A stretch of DNA of 64,000 nucleotides from Bacteroidales bacterium UBA2712 (GTDB lineage: Bacteria; Bacteroidota; Bacteroidia; Bacteroidales; Paludibacteraceae). Positions 25,331-41,557 of the stretch are shown one piece after another. The notes beneath the pieces are model-generated. The model saw only the letters and a program-made list of their open reading frames with translations, did no database searches and had not been told where the DNA came from. How positions within the stretch are numbered: position 1 is the first letter of the stretch; the number at the start of each line of letters is the position of its first letter. Made by a program: the position numbers and the translations under genes. The DNA is taken from positions 1-64,000 of the forward strand of contig DEKW01000012.1 in assembly GCA_002354055.1 (NCBI GenBank), given 5' to 3'.

Positions 25331-25978
25331 ATGCATATAGCAGTAGCAGGAAACATCGGGTGCGGGAAAACCACCCTGACAAACATGTTAGCCAAGCATT
25401 ATGGCTGGGAGCCGCGCTTTGAGAGCGTGGAGTACAATCCGTATCTGAGCGATTTCTACCACGACATGGCGCGGTGGTCTTTTAACTTGCAGGTCTATTT
25501 TCTGAACAAGCGTTTCAAGGACGTGATTGAGATCGGCAAGCAGGACAAGTATATCATTCAGGACCGCACGATCTATGAGGATGCGCGGATTTTCGCTCCG
25601 AACCTGCACAGGCAGGGTTTCATGTCCGATCGTGATTTCGACAACTACAGAGATTTGTTTGATCTGATGATGTCGCTGGTGAAGATGCCGGATCTGCTGA
25701 TTTATGTGCGTGCTTCGCTGCCGACGTTAGTAGCGCAGATTCAGAAACGCGGCAGGAACTACGAGCAGTCTATCCAGTTGGATTACCTGCAGGGTTTGAA
25801 TGATTTGTATGAGAACTGGATCAAGGACTATAAGGGCAAACTGCTGATTGTCGAGGGTGACCGGATTAAGTTCGGCGAGAATCCGGAGGATTTCCGCTGG
25901 GTGACCGACCATATCGATGCAGAGCTGTTTGGTCTGTTCCCGTTTGAAAGCGAAGCAACGACCGGTAAGGAAATTTGA
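25331..25978 (+). CDS. Deoxynucleoside kinase 2, tandem paralogue
   Basis: 215 residues from ATG at 25331; a 17-codon upstream extension would overlap the previous gene and begins before the P-loop start common to the family. P-loop GNIGCGKTT, EPRFESV, NPYLSDFYHD, QDRTIYED in place of DRS, and IQKRGRNYEQ in the lid. It is clearly homologous to kinase 1 along its full length, so a tandem duplication. The differing DRS/DRT motifs suggest separate substrate preferences or a heterodimer. The stop overlaps the following recombinase gene. Confidence 0.9.
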   Translation: MHIAVAGNIGCGKTTLTNMLAKHYGWEPRFESVEYNPYLSDFYHDMARWSFNLQVYFLNKRFKDVIEIGKQDKYIIQDRTIYEDARIFAPNLHRQGFMSDRDFDNYRDLFDLMMSLVKMPDLLIYVRASLPTLVAQIQKRGRNYEQSIQLDYLQGLNDLYENWIKDYKGKLLIVEGDRIKFGENPEDFRWVTDHIDAELFGLFPFESEATTGKEI

Positions 25979-26943
25979 TATCCGTGATTCGGCATTTTCT
26001 GGACTATATTGCCATAGAGCGGAAGTACTCTCCGCGTACGGTGGAGGCCTACCGCGATGACTTGCGGGATTTTGGTCGGTTTATAGGGTGGGCATCGAAA
26101 GACGCCGATCCTCTGGTGGTGAGTGCAGAACAGGTTCGTAAAGTAGGTGAGGATGATGTCAAGACCTGGATGCTGGAAATGCTGGAGCAAGATAAACAGT
26201 CTCCGCGTTCGGTAAAAAGAAAGTTGTCCGCGCTGCGTAGTTTCTATCGTTTTTTACTTCGTACGGGCAAGGTGACTCGTGATGTCACGGCGCGCGTCAT
26301 TCCGCCGAAAGCGGATAAGCCGTTGCCGGTTTTCTTCCGTCCGGCAGAGATGGAGGCGGCGGTAGCCCCCTCCGGCTCCCCCATGAAAGGGGAGAGATTC
26401 GTGGATGGGGAGAGTTTTGAGAACCTCCGGGATCTTCTAATTATCGAGATGCTTTATCAGACGGGGATGCGTCAGGCGGAGATGTTGGGATTGCAGGATA
26501 AGGACTTGGATCTGCAGCAAGGGCAAGTACGTATCTTCGGTAAGCGGAGAAAGGAAAGGATTGTGCCTTTCGGGCCTGCATTAGCGGAGCAGATCAAGGA
26601 GTATATGGAGGCTCGGGATGCATTGTGTTCCACCACTCCTGCTGTTTTCTTCGTAAAGAGATCGAGAGGAGGTGAGATTGTGCCGATGACGAAGAACACC
26701 TTATATAATATCGTGCGCACGCGTATGGGGGAAGTGAGTACGCTGAAGAAGCATTCTCCGCACGTGTTGCGCCATACATTTGCGACGACGATGTTGGATA
26801 ACGGTGCAGATATACGAACGATTCAGGCGCTTTTGGGTCACGCTTCGTTGAGCACGACGCAGGTCTATACACACACGACTTTTGAGCAGATCAAACGGGT
26901 ATATATGGAGACGCATCCGAGGGCGAAGAAAGCTAAAAAATGA
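25975..26943 (+). CDS. Tyrosine recombinase, XerC/XerD type
   Basis: 322 residues from a TTG overlapping the kinase stop; GTG at 25984 is an alternative start. An N-terminal SAM-like DNA-binding domain (FLDYIAIERKYSPRTVEAYR) precedes the catalytic domain: Arg in TGMRQAEMLGL (near 165), HVLRHTFATTML with His and Arg (near 263-266), and LGHASLSTTQVYTH with the final His and nucleophile Tyr. The probable role is chromosome dimer resolution with FtsK. Oddity: between the two domains an in-frame segment (PSGSPMKGERFVDGES) is encoded by the same hairpin-type phrase found in the amylase linkers. XerC and XerD cannot be separated by eye. Confidence 0.92.
   Translation: MISVIRHFLDYIAIERKYSPRTVEAYRDDLRDFGRFIGWASKDADPLVVSAEQVRKVGEDDVKTWMLEMLEQDKQSPRSVKRKLSALRSFYRFLLRTGKVTRDVTARVIPPKADKPLPVFFRPAEMEAAVAPSGSPMKGERFVDGESFENLRDLLIIEMLYQTGMRQAEMLGLQDKDLDLQQGQVRIFGKRRKERIVPFGPALAEQIKEYMEARDALCSTTPAVFFVKRSRGGEIVPMTKNTLYNIVRTRMGEVSTLKKHSPHVLRHTFATTMLDNGADIRTIQALLGHASLSTTQVYTHTTFEQIKRVYMETHPRAKKAKK
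26360..26405 (+). repeat. Hairpin-type phrase repeat inside the recombinase gene
   Basis: CCCTCCGGCTCCCCCATGAA followed by AGGGGAGAGATTC. It resembles the phrases near 17948-17981, 19744-19781 and 21620-21658 in the amylase linkers (CTCCGACTCCTCC then AGGAGAGAA). Confidence 0.7.
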
Positions 26944-27002
26944 GGAGTTCGGGGCTCAAAAACAAGAAAAATGACTGAAAATTGCATTTTTTTTCAAAAA
27001 TA

Positions 27003-27034
27003 TTTGGTCATGTCAAAAAAAAGCAGTACTTTTG
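27003..27034 (+). promoter_or_regulatory. Promoter of the tRNA-Thr/Tyr/Gly/Thr cluster
   Basis: TTTG (27003-27006), 20 bases, TACTTTTG (27027-27034). It is identical over 35 bases to the tRNA-Phe promoter at 16266. Confidence 0.8.
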
Positions 27035-27112
27035 CACGCTTTTTCGTCGGAAGTGTATGGACGAACGCCTGAAAAAGGCTCAGTTCGTGCACAACGAGAA
27101 TGCACACGATCT

Positions 27113-27185
27113 GCCTCTATAGCTCAGTTGGTAGAGCACTAGATTTGTAATCCAGCGGTCGTTGGTTCGAGTCCGACTAGAGGCT
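27113..27185 (+). tRNA. tRNA-Thr (TGT)
   Basis: 73 bases. Acceptor GCCTCTA with TAGAGGC, anticodon loop TTTGTAA, T-arm GGTTCGAGTCC. Confidence 0.96.
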
Positions 27186-27223
27186 CTCGCGTTCGGCAAC
27201 GGACGAGACGTTCTTTGAATAAC

Positions 27224-27306
27224 GGGTGTGTTCCAGAGTGGCCAAATGGGGCAGACTGTAAATCTGCTGTCTTTCGACTTCGGTGGTTCGAATCCATCCG
27301 CACCCA
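27224..27306 (+). tRNA. tRNA-Tyr (GTA)
   Basis: 83 bases with a long variable arm. Acceptor GGGTGTG with CGCACCC, anticodon loop CTGTAAA, T-arm GGTTCGAATCC. Confidence 0.96.
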
Positions 27307-27334
27307 CATACAACGCGGCAGTGCTGCTCGCGAC

Positions 27335-27407
27335 GCGAAAGTAGCTCAGTCGATAGAGCACTAGCCTTCCAAGCTGGGGGTCGCGGGTTTGAGTCCCGTC
27401 TTTCGCT
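27335..27407 (+). tRNA. tRNA-Gly (TCC)
   Basis: 73 bases. Acceptor GCGAAAG with CTTTCGC, anticodon loop CTTCCAA, T-arm GGTTTGAGTCC. Confidence 0.96.
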
Positions 27408-27413
27408 CTTAAT

Positions 27414-27485
<72 letters not shown>

Positions 27486-27510
27486 CTTTCGCAAGCGCGA
27501 AAATCATATA

Positions 27511-27546
27511 AGGTTGGTCAACGGTCAAACTTGACCGACCTTTTTT
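27511..27546 (+). terminator. Terminator or attenuator between tRNA cluster and tuf
   Basis: An 11-bp stem, AGGTTGGTCAA with TTGACCGACCT, followed by a T-run. It separates the tRNAs from tuf, 78 bases before its start, and may only partly stop transcription. Confidence 0.75.
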
Positions 27547-27549
27547 AAA

Positions 27550-27584
27550 TTGAAAATTGATAATTGAAAATTGAAAGTTAAACA
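27550..27584 (+). repeat. Heptamer repeat in the tuf leader
   Basis: TTGAAAA, TTGATAA, TTGAAAA, TTGAAAG, then TTAAACA, all in heptamer register. Confidence 0.75.
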
Positions 27585-27623
27585 ATTTTTGTTTATTAAC
27601 GTTAATAAAATTAAAGAATTACT

Positions 27624-28811
27624 ATGGCAAAAGAAAAATTTGACCGTTCGAAACCGCACGTTAACATCGGTACCATCGGTCACGTTGATCACGGAAAAAC
27701 GACTCTGACCGCAGCTATTACAACTGTATTGGCAAAGAAAGGTCTTTCAGAGCAGCGTTCGTTCGATTCTATCGATAACGCTCCTGAGGAGAAAGAGCGT
27801 GGTATTACTATCAACACCGCTCACGTAGAGTATCAAACTGCTAACCGTCACTACGCACACGTAGACTGCCCGGGCCACGCTGACTATGTAAAGAACATGG
27901 TTACCGGTGCCGCTCAGATGGATGGTGCAATCATCGTAGTTGCTGCAACTGATGGTCCTATGCCTCAGACCCGCGAGCACATTCTGTTGGCTCGCCAAGT
28001 AAACGTACCGCGCCTGGTTGTATTTATGAACAAGTGCGATATGGTTGACGATCCTGAGATGTTGGATCTCGTTGAGATGGAGATGCGTGAGCTGTTGAAC
28101 TTCTATGATTTCGATGGTGACAACACTCCGGTTATTCGCGGTTCTGCACTGGGTGCACTGAACGGTGTTCCGCAGTGGGAAGAGAAGATCATGGAGTTGA
28201 TGGACGCTTGCGACAACTGGATCCAACTGCCTGTACGTGCCGTTGACAAACCGTTCCTGATGCCGGTTGAGGACGTATTCTCCATCACCGGTCGTGGTAC
28301 AGTAGCAACGGGTCGTATCGAGACCGGTGTCATCAAAGTAGGTGACGAGGTTCAGCTGATCGGTCTGGGTGCAGAGGGTAAGAAATCTGTTGTAACCGGC
28401 GTTGAGATGTTCCGCAAGTTGCTGGATCAAGGTGAGGCTGGTGATAACGTAGGTCTGCTCCTCCGTGGTATCGACAAAGATGAGGTTAAACGTGGTATGG
28501 TATTGACTCACCCGGGTATGGTAAAACCGTACAGCGAGTTCAAGGCTTCGGTTTATATCCTGAAGAAAGAAGAGGGTGGCCGTCACACTCCGTTCCACAA
28601 CCACTATCGTCCGCAGTTCTACATCCGTACTATGGATGTTACCGGTGAGATCACTCTGCCGGAAGGAACTGAGATGGTAATGCCGGGTGATAACCTCGAG
28701 ATTCAGGTTAAGCTGATCTATCCGGTAGCTTGCTCCGAGGGTCTGCGTTTCGCAATCCGTGAGGGTGGCCGTACCGTAGGTTCGGGTCAGATCACCAAAC
28801 TGATCGACTAA
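27624..28811 (+). CDS. tuf: Elongation factor Tu
   Basis: 395 residues. GTP-binding motifs [21 protein letters not shown] and NKCDMVD, with effector region [17 protein letters not shown]. Domains 2 and 3 are full length and end [10 protein letters not shown]. It delivers aminoacyl-tRNA to the ribosome. It heads the tuf, tRNA-Trp, secE, nusG cluster conserved in bacteria. Codon use is strongly biased, as in highly expressed genes. The upstream spacer holds a hairpin and a heptamer repeat, and the downstream spacer another heptamer repeat and a hairpin. Confidence 0.99.
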   Translation: MAKEKFDRSKPHVNIGTIGHVDHGKTTLTAAITTVLAKKGLSEQRSFDSIDNAPEEKERGITINTAHVEYQTANRHYAHVDCPGHADYVKNMVTGAAQMDGAIIVVAATDGPMPQTREHILLARQVNVPRLVVFMNKCDMVDDPEMLDLVEMEMRELLNFYDFDGDNTPVIRGSALGALNGVPQWEEKIMELMDACDNWIQLPVRAVDKPFLMPVEDVFSITGRGTVATGRIETGVIKVGDEVQLIGLGAEGKKSVVTGVEMFRKLLDQGEAGDNVGLLLRGIDKDEVKRGMVLTHPGMVKPYSEFKASVYILKKEEGGRHTPFHNHYRPQFYIRTMDVTGEITLPEGTEMVMPGDNLEIQVKLIYPVACSEGLRFAIREGGRTVGSGQITKLID

Positions 28812-28817
28812 TAATCG

Positions 28818-28852
28818 GTCGAAAGTCAAAAGTCGAAAGACAAAAGACAATA
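28818..28852 (+). repeat. Heptamer repeat after tuf
   Basis: GTCGAAA, GTCAAAA, GTCGAAA, GACAAAA, GACAATA: five heptamers in register. Confidence 0.75.
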
Positions 28853-28855
28853 ACC

Positions 28856-28884
28856 GCTCGGGGTGTCGAGCCCCGAGCATTTTT
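28856..28884 (+). terminator. Hairpin between tuf and tRNA-Trp
   Basis: Stem GCTCGGGG/CCCCGAGC (28856-28863, 28871-28878), followed by ATTTTT, directly before the tRNA. It could end tuf transcription or act as a processing signal. Confidence 0.65.
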
Positions 28885-28955
28885 ACGGAAGTCCTCCAAT
28901 GGTAGGAGAGCGGTCTCCAAAACCGTCAATGTGGGTTCGATTCCTGCCTTCCGTG
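28885..28955 (+). tRNA. tRNA-Trp (CCA)
   Basis: 71 bases. Acceptor ACGGAAG with CTTCCGT, anticodon loop CTCCAAA, T-arm GGTTCGATTCC. Placement between tuf and secE is conserved. Confidence 0.96.
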
Positions 28956-29089
28956 CAAAGCTTGGAACTGTTACGCCAAGCCCCTAAAATAAAAATGACA
29001 TAGCTTCCGATTCGACTTTAGCTGGCGCTAGAGCCGGATTGTTGGCGCGGAATAAGGTATAGTAATAAAAAGAAAAATCTACTATATAT

Positions 29090-29278
29090 ATGAAGTTTGT
29101 AGAATATTGCAAAGAATCGTACAACGAGTTAGTTCATAAGACGAGCTGGCCTACCCGCAAGGAGTTGGCACAGAGCTCAGTGATAGTATTGATCGCTTCC
29201 ATAATACTGGCGCTGATCGTATGGCTTATGGACTATTGCTTTGAGTCGATCATGACCTTTGTTTACGGTCTGCTCTAA
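29090..29278 (+). CDS. secE: Preprotein translocase subunit SecE
   Basis: 62 residues. Amphipathic N-terminus with the conserved ELVHKTSWPTRKEL, then a single membrane helix (VIVLIASIILALIVWLMDY). SecE clamps SecY in the export channel. The length is that of the short one-helix SecE. It lies between tRNA-Trp and nusG as in most bacteria. Confidence 0.96.
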   Translation: MKFVEYCKESYNELVHKTSWPTRKELAQSSVIVLIASIILALIVWLMDYCFESIMTFVYGLL

Positions 29279-29298
29279 TCATTAATTCATTAATTGTT

Positions 29299-29850
29299 AT
29301 GGCAGAGTACAAGAAACAATGGTATGTATTGCGCGCTATCAGCGGCAAGGAGAACAAAGTAGAGGAGTACATCAACAATGCGCTCGTCTCTTCGTCCCTC
29401 TTCCGCGAGTATGTATCGCAAGTTCTGATTCCACGAGAGAAGATCGTTACCCTCAAAAACGGCAAACGAACCGAGAAGGAGCGCAATCTCCTGCCGGGTT
29501 ATCTGCTTGTGGAGTGCTATTTGTGCGACGAGAGCTTCCCTTTGTTGCGCAACATCCCTAACGTGCTCGGTTTTCTCAGCGGCGGCAAGACCTCTGCGAA
29601 GCCCGAACCCGTCTCCCAGGAGGAGGTCAACAAGTTGGTTGGCATCGCTTCCGAGTCGGAGACGAGAGCGGCAAGCGAGATCACTTTCCTTGTTGGAGAG
29701 AGTGTCAAGGTTGTGGATGGTCCGTTCAACGGATTCAAAGGCACGGTTCAGGAGGTGAGTCAGGACAAGCACAAACTCAAAGTCGTTGTCACTATCTTCG
29801 ATCGCCAGACTCCTCTGGAGCTCGGCTTCAATCAGGTAGAAAAAGAGTAG
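29299..29850 (+). CDS. nusG: Transcription elongation/antitermination factor NusG
   Basis: 183 residues. NGN domain (YKKQWYVLRAISGKENKVEEY, LLPGYLLVECYL, VLGFLSGGK) and a KOW domain (GESVKVVDGPFNGFKGTVQE). It couples RNA polymerase to Rho and the ribosome. It lies 20 bases after secE and is followed by a weak terminator-like hairpin (29875-29893). Confidence 0.97.
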   Translation: MAEYKKQWYVLRAISGKENKVEEYINNALVSSSLFREYVSQVLIPREKIVTLKNGKRTEKERNLLPGYLLVECYLCDESFPLLRNIPNVLGFLSGGKTSAKPEPVSQEEVNKLVGIASESETRAASEITFLVGESVKVVDGPFNGFKGTVQEVSQDKHKLKVVVTIFDRQTPLELGFNQVEKE

Positions 29851-29874
29851 GAGACCTCTTACGGGTCGCTAGTC

Positions 29875-29893
29875 ACTACTCGGTAGTTTTTTT
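29875..29893 (+). terminator. Weak hairpin with T-run after nusG
   Basis: ACTAC, loop TCG, GTAGT, then about seven T. The short stem suggests partial attenuation before the ribosomal protein genes. Confidence 0.45.
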
Positions 29894-29938
29894 AAATTAA
29901 GTATTAATCAGGCACGGAACCTCCATGAAGCCTTTCTA

Positions 29939-29979
29939 GGCGGAGGCCACTCCTTCCGAAAGCGGAAGGACGCTCCGGG
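29939..29979 (+). repeat. Hairpin element, copy 2, in the rplK leader
   Basis: Flanks GGCGGAGGCCACT and ACGCTCCGGG enclose the 7-bp stem CCTTCCG/CGGAAGG, loop AAAG. Compared with copy 1 at 16338 the flanks are conserved and the stem has changed with pairing kept. Confidence 0.7.
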
Positions 29980-30006
29980 CCAAAAACTATTAACAAAAGT
30001 AAAACT

Positions 30007-30429
30007 ATGGCTAAAGAAATTGCTGGTTTTATCAAGCTCCAAATCAAGGGTGGCGCAGCCAACCCTGCACCTCCGGTAGGCCCGGCTCTGGGTTCGAAGG
30101 GTGTGAACATCATGGAGTTTTGCAAACAGTTCAATGCCAGAACGCAAGACAAGGCAGGCAAAGTGCTGCCTGTAATCATTACCGTTTACGCTGACAAGTC
30201 GTTTGACTTCATCGTTAAGACTCCTCCTGTAGCTATCCAGCTCCTCGAGGCGGCTAAGGTGAAGAGCGGTTCTGACCAGCCTAACCGTACCAAGGTGGCT
30301 TCGATCACCGAGGACCAGGCTCGCCAGATCGCCGAGGACAAGATGGTGGATCTCAACTGCTTCACCGTGGAGTCCGCACTCAAGATGGTCAAAGGTACCG
30401 CACGCAGCATGGGTATAACCGTTAAGTAA
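30007..30429 (+). CDS. rplK: Ribosomal protein L11
   Basis: 140 residues. N-terminal [20 protein letters not shown] and [15 protein letters not shown]; the C-terminal rRNA-binding domain ends [10 protein letters not shown]. It forms the GTPase-associated stalk base with L10 and L7/L12. Its leader carries the hairpin element and a possible attenuator. Confidence 0.98.
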   Translation: MAKEIAGFIKLQIKGGAANPAPPVGPALGSKGVNIMEFCKQFNARTQDKAGKVLPVIITVYADKSFDFIVKTPPVAIQLLEAAKVKSGSDQPNRTKVASITEDQARQIAEDKMVDLNCFTVESALKMVKGTARSMGITVK

Positions 30430-30454
30430 TTCACTTCAATCATTATCAACAATT

Positions 30455-31144
30455 ATGGCAAAACTGACAAAAAAACAGAAGCTTGCTGCTGAGAAGATTG
30501 AAGCAGGTAAGCTCTACACCATCGAAGAGGCAGCTGCTCTCGTAAAAGAGATCACTACCACCAAGTTCGATGCATCCGTAGATATCGACGTACGCCTGGG
30601 AGTTGACCCCCGTAAGGCTAACCAGATGGTTCGCGGCGTCGTAGCTCTCCCGAACGGAACCGGTAAGACCGTTCGCGTTCTCGCACTCTGTACTCCGGAT
30701 CAGGAGGCAGCTGCCAAAGAGGCAGGTGCTGACTATGTAGGTCTGGATGAGTATATTGAAAAGATCAAAGGCGGATGGACAGACATTGACGTCATCATCA
30801 CCCAGCCTCAGATCATGGGTAAGATCGGTGCTCTCGGTCGCGTGCTCGGTCCTCGCGGACTCATGCCGAACCCCAAGAGCGGTACCGTAACCATGGACGT
30901 AGCGAAAGCTGTCAAAGAGGTTAAGGGCGGTAAGATCGACTTCAAGGTTGACAAGTTCGGTATCGTACACACCTCCATCGGTAAAGTAAGCTTCACGGCT
31001 GACAAGATCGCTGAGAACGCAGCTGCGTTCATCGAGACGATCAAGCACCTGAAACCCGCTGTATCCAAAGGTGAGTACATCAAGAGCGTTTATCTTTCCA
31101 GCACGATGAGTCAGGGTATTAAGATCGATACCAAATCGCTTTAA
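30455..31144 (+). CDS. rplA: Ribosomal protein L1
   Basis: 229 residues. Typical [39 protein letters not shown] and [18 protein letters not shown]. It binds 23S rRNA at the L1 stalk and often represses its own operon. It starts 25 bases after rplK. Confidence 0.98.
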   Translation: MAKLTKKQKLAAEKIEAGKLYTIEEAAALVKEITTTKFDASVDIDVRLGVDPRKANQMVRGVVALPNGTGKTVRVLALCTPDQEAAAKEAGADYVGLDEYIEKIKGGWTDIDVIITQPQIMGKIGALGRVLGPRGLMPNPKSGTVTMDVAKAVKEVKGGKIDFKVDKFGIVHTSIGKVSFTADKIAENAAAFIETIKHLKPAVSKGEYIKSVYLSSTMSQGIKIDTKSL

Positions 31145-31167
31145 TCTCTTAAAAATCACAGACAAGT

Positions 31168-31698
31168 ATGAAAAAGGAAGATAAAAATCTCGTCATTGAA
31201 GCCCTGGGCGCTCAACTCGCTGAGTACTCGCACTTCTACCTCGTGAATATCGAGGGCCTGGACGCTGCGAAAACAAGCGAACTCCGCCGCGCGTGCTTCA
31301 AACAGGACATCAAACTCTTGGTAGCTAAGAATACCCTCCTCCAGAAAGCGCTCGAGAAAAAAGGCGTGGAGGCTGAGATCTTCGGCGCTCTCAAGGGCAA
31401 CACCGCACTCATGCTCAGCAACACCGGAAACGCTCCCGCTAAACTCATCAAGGAGTTTACCAAAGGCGACAAGACCGGAGAGGCTAAGCCTGAACTCAAA
31501 GCTGCATACGTAGAAGAGACTGTTTACGTAGGCAAGCAGAACCTCGAGTTCCTCTGCGCTATCAAGTCCAAGAACGAACTTATTGCAGAATTGGTCGCTC
31601 TGCTGCAATCGCCTGCGAAGAACGTCGTTTCTGCTCTCCAGAGCGGCCAGAACACCATCCATGGTGTACTCCAGACCCTCGGCGAGCGCGCAGAATAA
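31168..31698 (+). CDS. rplJ: Ribosomal protein L10
   Basis: 176 residues. N-terminal KKEDKNLVIEALGAQLAEY and FKQDIKLLVAKNTLLQKAL; the C-terminal helix for L7/L12 dimers ends VLQTLGERAE. It starts 23 bases after rplA. The spacer to rplL holds an octamer repeat. Confidence 0.97.
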   Translation: MKKEDKNLVIEALGAQLAEYSHFYLVNIEGLDAAKTSELRRACFKQDIKLLVAKNTLLQKALEKKGVEAEIFGALKGNTALMLSNTGNAPAKLIKEFTKGDKTGEAKPELKAAYVEETVYVGKQNLEFLCAIKSKNELIAELVALLQSPAKNVVSALQSGQNTIHGVLQTLGERAE

Positions 31699-31702
31699 TT
31701 AT

Positions 31703-31726
31703 TCCCGTAATCCCGTAATAACGTAA
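31703..31726 (+). repeat. Octamer repeat between rplJ and rplL
   Basis: TCCCGTAA, TCCCGTAA, TAACGTAA. Same phrase as at 19845 and 22633. Confidence 0.7.
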
Positions 31727-31781
31727 TTACGAGTTACAAAAAAACAAAACTGATTTAAAAACATTTAAAATTTATAAGACA

Positions 31782-32162
31782 ATGGCAGATCTTAAAGTTA
31801 TTGCTGAAACATTAGTTAACCTTACTGTTAAGGAAGTAAATGAACTCGCTACTATCCTCAAAGAGGAGTATGGCATTGAGCCGGCTGCAGCTGCTGTAGC
31901 TGTTGCTGCTCCTGCTGCTGGTGGCGCTGCTGCTGAGGCAGCTGAGGAGAAGACCTCCTTCGACGTAGTTCTGAAATCCGCTGGTGCTAACAAGCTCCAG
32001 GTTGTAAAGGCTGTTAAAGAGCAAACCGGTCTCGGCCTGAAAGAGGCTAAAGACATCGTTGACGCTGCTCCTTCTAACGTAAAAGAGGGCGTTGACAAAG
32101 CTACCGCTGAGGCTCTCAAGAAAGCTCTCGAAGAGGTAGGCGCTGAGGTAGAACTCAAGTAA
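31782..32162 (+). CDS. rplL: Ribosomal protein L7/L12
   Basis: 126 residues. N-terminal dimerisation region, an Ala-rich hinge ([13 protein letters not shown]) and the C-terminal domain [36 protein letters not shown]. It recruits translational GTPases. Followed by two consecutive hairpins. Confidence 0.98.
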   Translation: MADLKVIAETLVNLTVKEVNELATILKEEYGIEPAAAAVAVAAPAAGGAAAEAAEEKTSFDVVLKSAGANKLQVVKAVKEQTGLGLKEAKDIVDAAPSNVKEGVDKATAEALKKALEEVGAEVELK

Positions 32163-32179
32163 TAACCTCCCTCAACCAA

Positions 32180-32240
32180 CCACTCTATTTCGAGTGGAAT
32201 AGGTTTAGATCCGCATGCAAATGTGGGTCTAAACCTTTTC
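32180..32240 (+). terminator. rplL-rpoB attenuator
   Basis: A first hairpin, CCACTC/GAGTGG (32180-32197), is followed by a strong 12-bp stem, AGGTTTAGATCC/GGGTCTAAACCT (32201-32212, 32225-32236), and TTTTC. It probably lowers rpoBC transcription relative to L7/L12, as in other bacteria. The next 157 bases before rpoB show no gene and no clear promoter. Confidence 0.8.
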
Positions 32241-32397
32241 TGCTCAATAGAACAGAATGTTTAAAAAACTGAAAATTTTGGTAATACAACATGGGCGAAG
32301 ATTAAAATACTATAAATTATCTACCCTCCGATTTAGGTCTAAATTATTCATTACCAACAGTTTGATTCTGTTAATCATTTATTAACCATCCAAAATA

Positions 32398-36210
<3,813 letters not shown>

Positions 36211-36225
36211 TTTTGGAGGACTAAT

Positions 36226-40509
<4,284 letters not shown>

Positions 40510-40530
40510 TCCTCTTCAGCCTACACAAAA

Positions 40531-40558
40531 ACACCTTGCCAACCGGCAGGGTGTTTTT
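40531..40558 (+). terminator. Terminator after rpoC
   Basis: 10-bp stem ACACCTTGCC/GGCAGGGTGT, loop AACC, then a T-run. Confidence 0.85.
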
Positions 40559-40630
40559 GTGTGTCTATGTGTAAAAATTGACGAAAATACCCTTTTTTGT
40601 GTAAATTTCGTTCATCTCCCGCTCGTGCGC

Positions 40631-40661
40631 TTGCGTATGTGAAATATTTTTCGTACCTTTG
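40631..40661 (+). promoter_or_regulatory. Promoter of the toxin-antitoxin cassette array
   Basis: TTGC (40631-40634), 19 bases, TACCTTTG (40654-40661), directly before the first repeated leader. No other clear promoter is seen up to the giant gene at 42114. Confidence 0.75.
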
Positions 40662-40670
40662 CCCCGCAAA

Positions 40671-40725
40671 AATAAATAATAAAAACCAATTTTTTTGTTT
40701 GACTTTTAAAAATTAAATGCTTATG
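40671..40725 (+). repeat. Repeated leader, copy 1
   Basis: About 55 bases running from AATAAATAAT through CCAATTTTTTTGTTT and TTTTAAAAATTAAATGC to TTATG. Four copies occur (40671, 41192, 41503, 42068), each ending in the start codon of a gene. Confidence 0.85.
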
Positions 40726-40854
40726 AATGCGCAGTTATCAACAAATCAATTGCAGTATGATGTCCTTGATTCTTCGGAGATGTCGCACTACATGACCTTA
40801 GACGAGATGCACGAACGCTTAACAGCCAAAATTCGTAAAGCATTTGAGAAATGA
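40717..40854 (+). CDS. Short antitoxin-like protein
   Basis: 45 residues from ATG within the leader repeat (MLMNAQLSTNQL), ending MTLDEMHERLTAKIRKAFEK. An alternative start is the ATG two codons on. The stop overlaps the start of the next gene (ATGA), the usual arrangement of antitoxin and toxin. It is shorter than most antitoxins and lacks a visible DNA-binding domain, so it may be a trimmed antitoxin. Function is inferred from position. Confidence 0.55.
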   Translation: MLMNAQLSTNQLQYDVLDSSEMSHYMTLDEMHERLTAKIRKAFEK

Positions 40855-41165
40855 GAGTTGTTGTTCGTGATACAGTATATGAGGCTTTGGATGACTTCTA
40901 TGCGGCTGCGATGAAACAACATCCAACATTGGATTTGCAGACCGTTCTTAAAAAGGAAGAGCGTTTGTATAGGGCTTTAGAGAGTTTAGGAAATACATAT
41001 TACTTGTATCAAGAACCGCGTCATATATTAGCTTGGATACGCAAAGGCTACAAGGATTTTATTCATGAGGATTTTCATTTTGCGTTTCATGTAGTGGCTT
41101 TGCCATCCGGAGAATTAGTGGTAGCGGTAGAGGATGCACGTCATAGTTTGTTGTTCCATGATTAA
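40851..41165 (+). CDS. RelE/ParE-like toxin candidate
   Basis: 104 residues, not firmly recognised. Size, an alpha-helical first half (VYEALDDFYAAAMKQHP) and a beta-rich second half (ILAWIRKGYKDFIHEDFHF, AFHVVALPSGELVVAVEDA, then HSLLFH) fit the RelE/ParE fold. It overlaps a short antitoxin-like gene upstream. Catalytic residues of an mRNA interferase cannot be assigned with confidence. Confidence 0.55.
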   Translation: MRVVVRDTVYEALDDFYAAAMKQHPTLDLQTVLKKEERLYRALESLGNTYYLYQEPRHILAWIRKGYKDFIHEDFHFAFHVVALPSGELVVAVEDARHSLLFHD

Positions 41166-41191
41166 ACCAGAAATCAAAGTGATCAACAATC

Positions 41192-41247
41192 AATAAATAA
41201 TAAAAAACCAATTTTTTTGTTTAACTTTTAAAAATTAAATGCTTATG
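41192..41247 (+). repeat. Repeated leader, copy 2
   Basis: 56 bases, nearly identical to copy 1, ending in the second ATG of the next gene (ATGCTTATG). Confidence 0.85.
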
Positions 41248-41493
41248 AGTGCAGCGCAGGCAATAGCAAGTAGTCGTTTCCTCAATGCCATGGGACCGAT
41301 GATAGAGGATGAGCAGAAGATGAATGAGGTGTTGAATTATATCGTTTCTCTTCGCGAAGATGGTGCGCCATGCCAATTTTCAACGGAAGAAATCATAGCA
41401 TTTGCTAACAAAGCAGAGCGGGAATATGCCGAGGGCTTGGGTATGATGAGTCATTCGGATTTCATGCAGGAGGTTGCTACATGGCAGAGATAA
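41239..41493 (+). CDS. Orphan antitoxin-like protein
   Basis: 84 residues (MLMSAAQAIASSRFLNAM). The C-terminal part EEIIAFANKAEREYAEG, then SHSDFMQEVATW, resembles addiction-module antitoxins that end with a helix before the toxin gene. No toxin gene follows; the next cassette leader begins 10 bases after the stop. It may be a solitary antitoxin left after toxin loss, or it may act on one of the neighbouring toxins. Confidence 0.5.
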   Translation: MLMSAAQAIASSRFLNAMGPMIEDEQKMNEVLNYIVSLREDGAPCQFSTEEIIAFANKAEREYAEGLGMMSHSDFMQEVATWQR

Positions 41494-41502
41494 TTAACAA
41501 TC

Positions 41503-41557
41503 AATAAATAATTAAAAATCAATTTTTTGTTTAACTTTTAAAAATTAAATGCTTATG
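41503..41557 (+). repeat. Repeated leader, copy 3
   Basis: 55 bases, same layout, ending ATGCTTATG at the start of the antitoxin gene. Confidence 0.85.
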
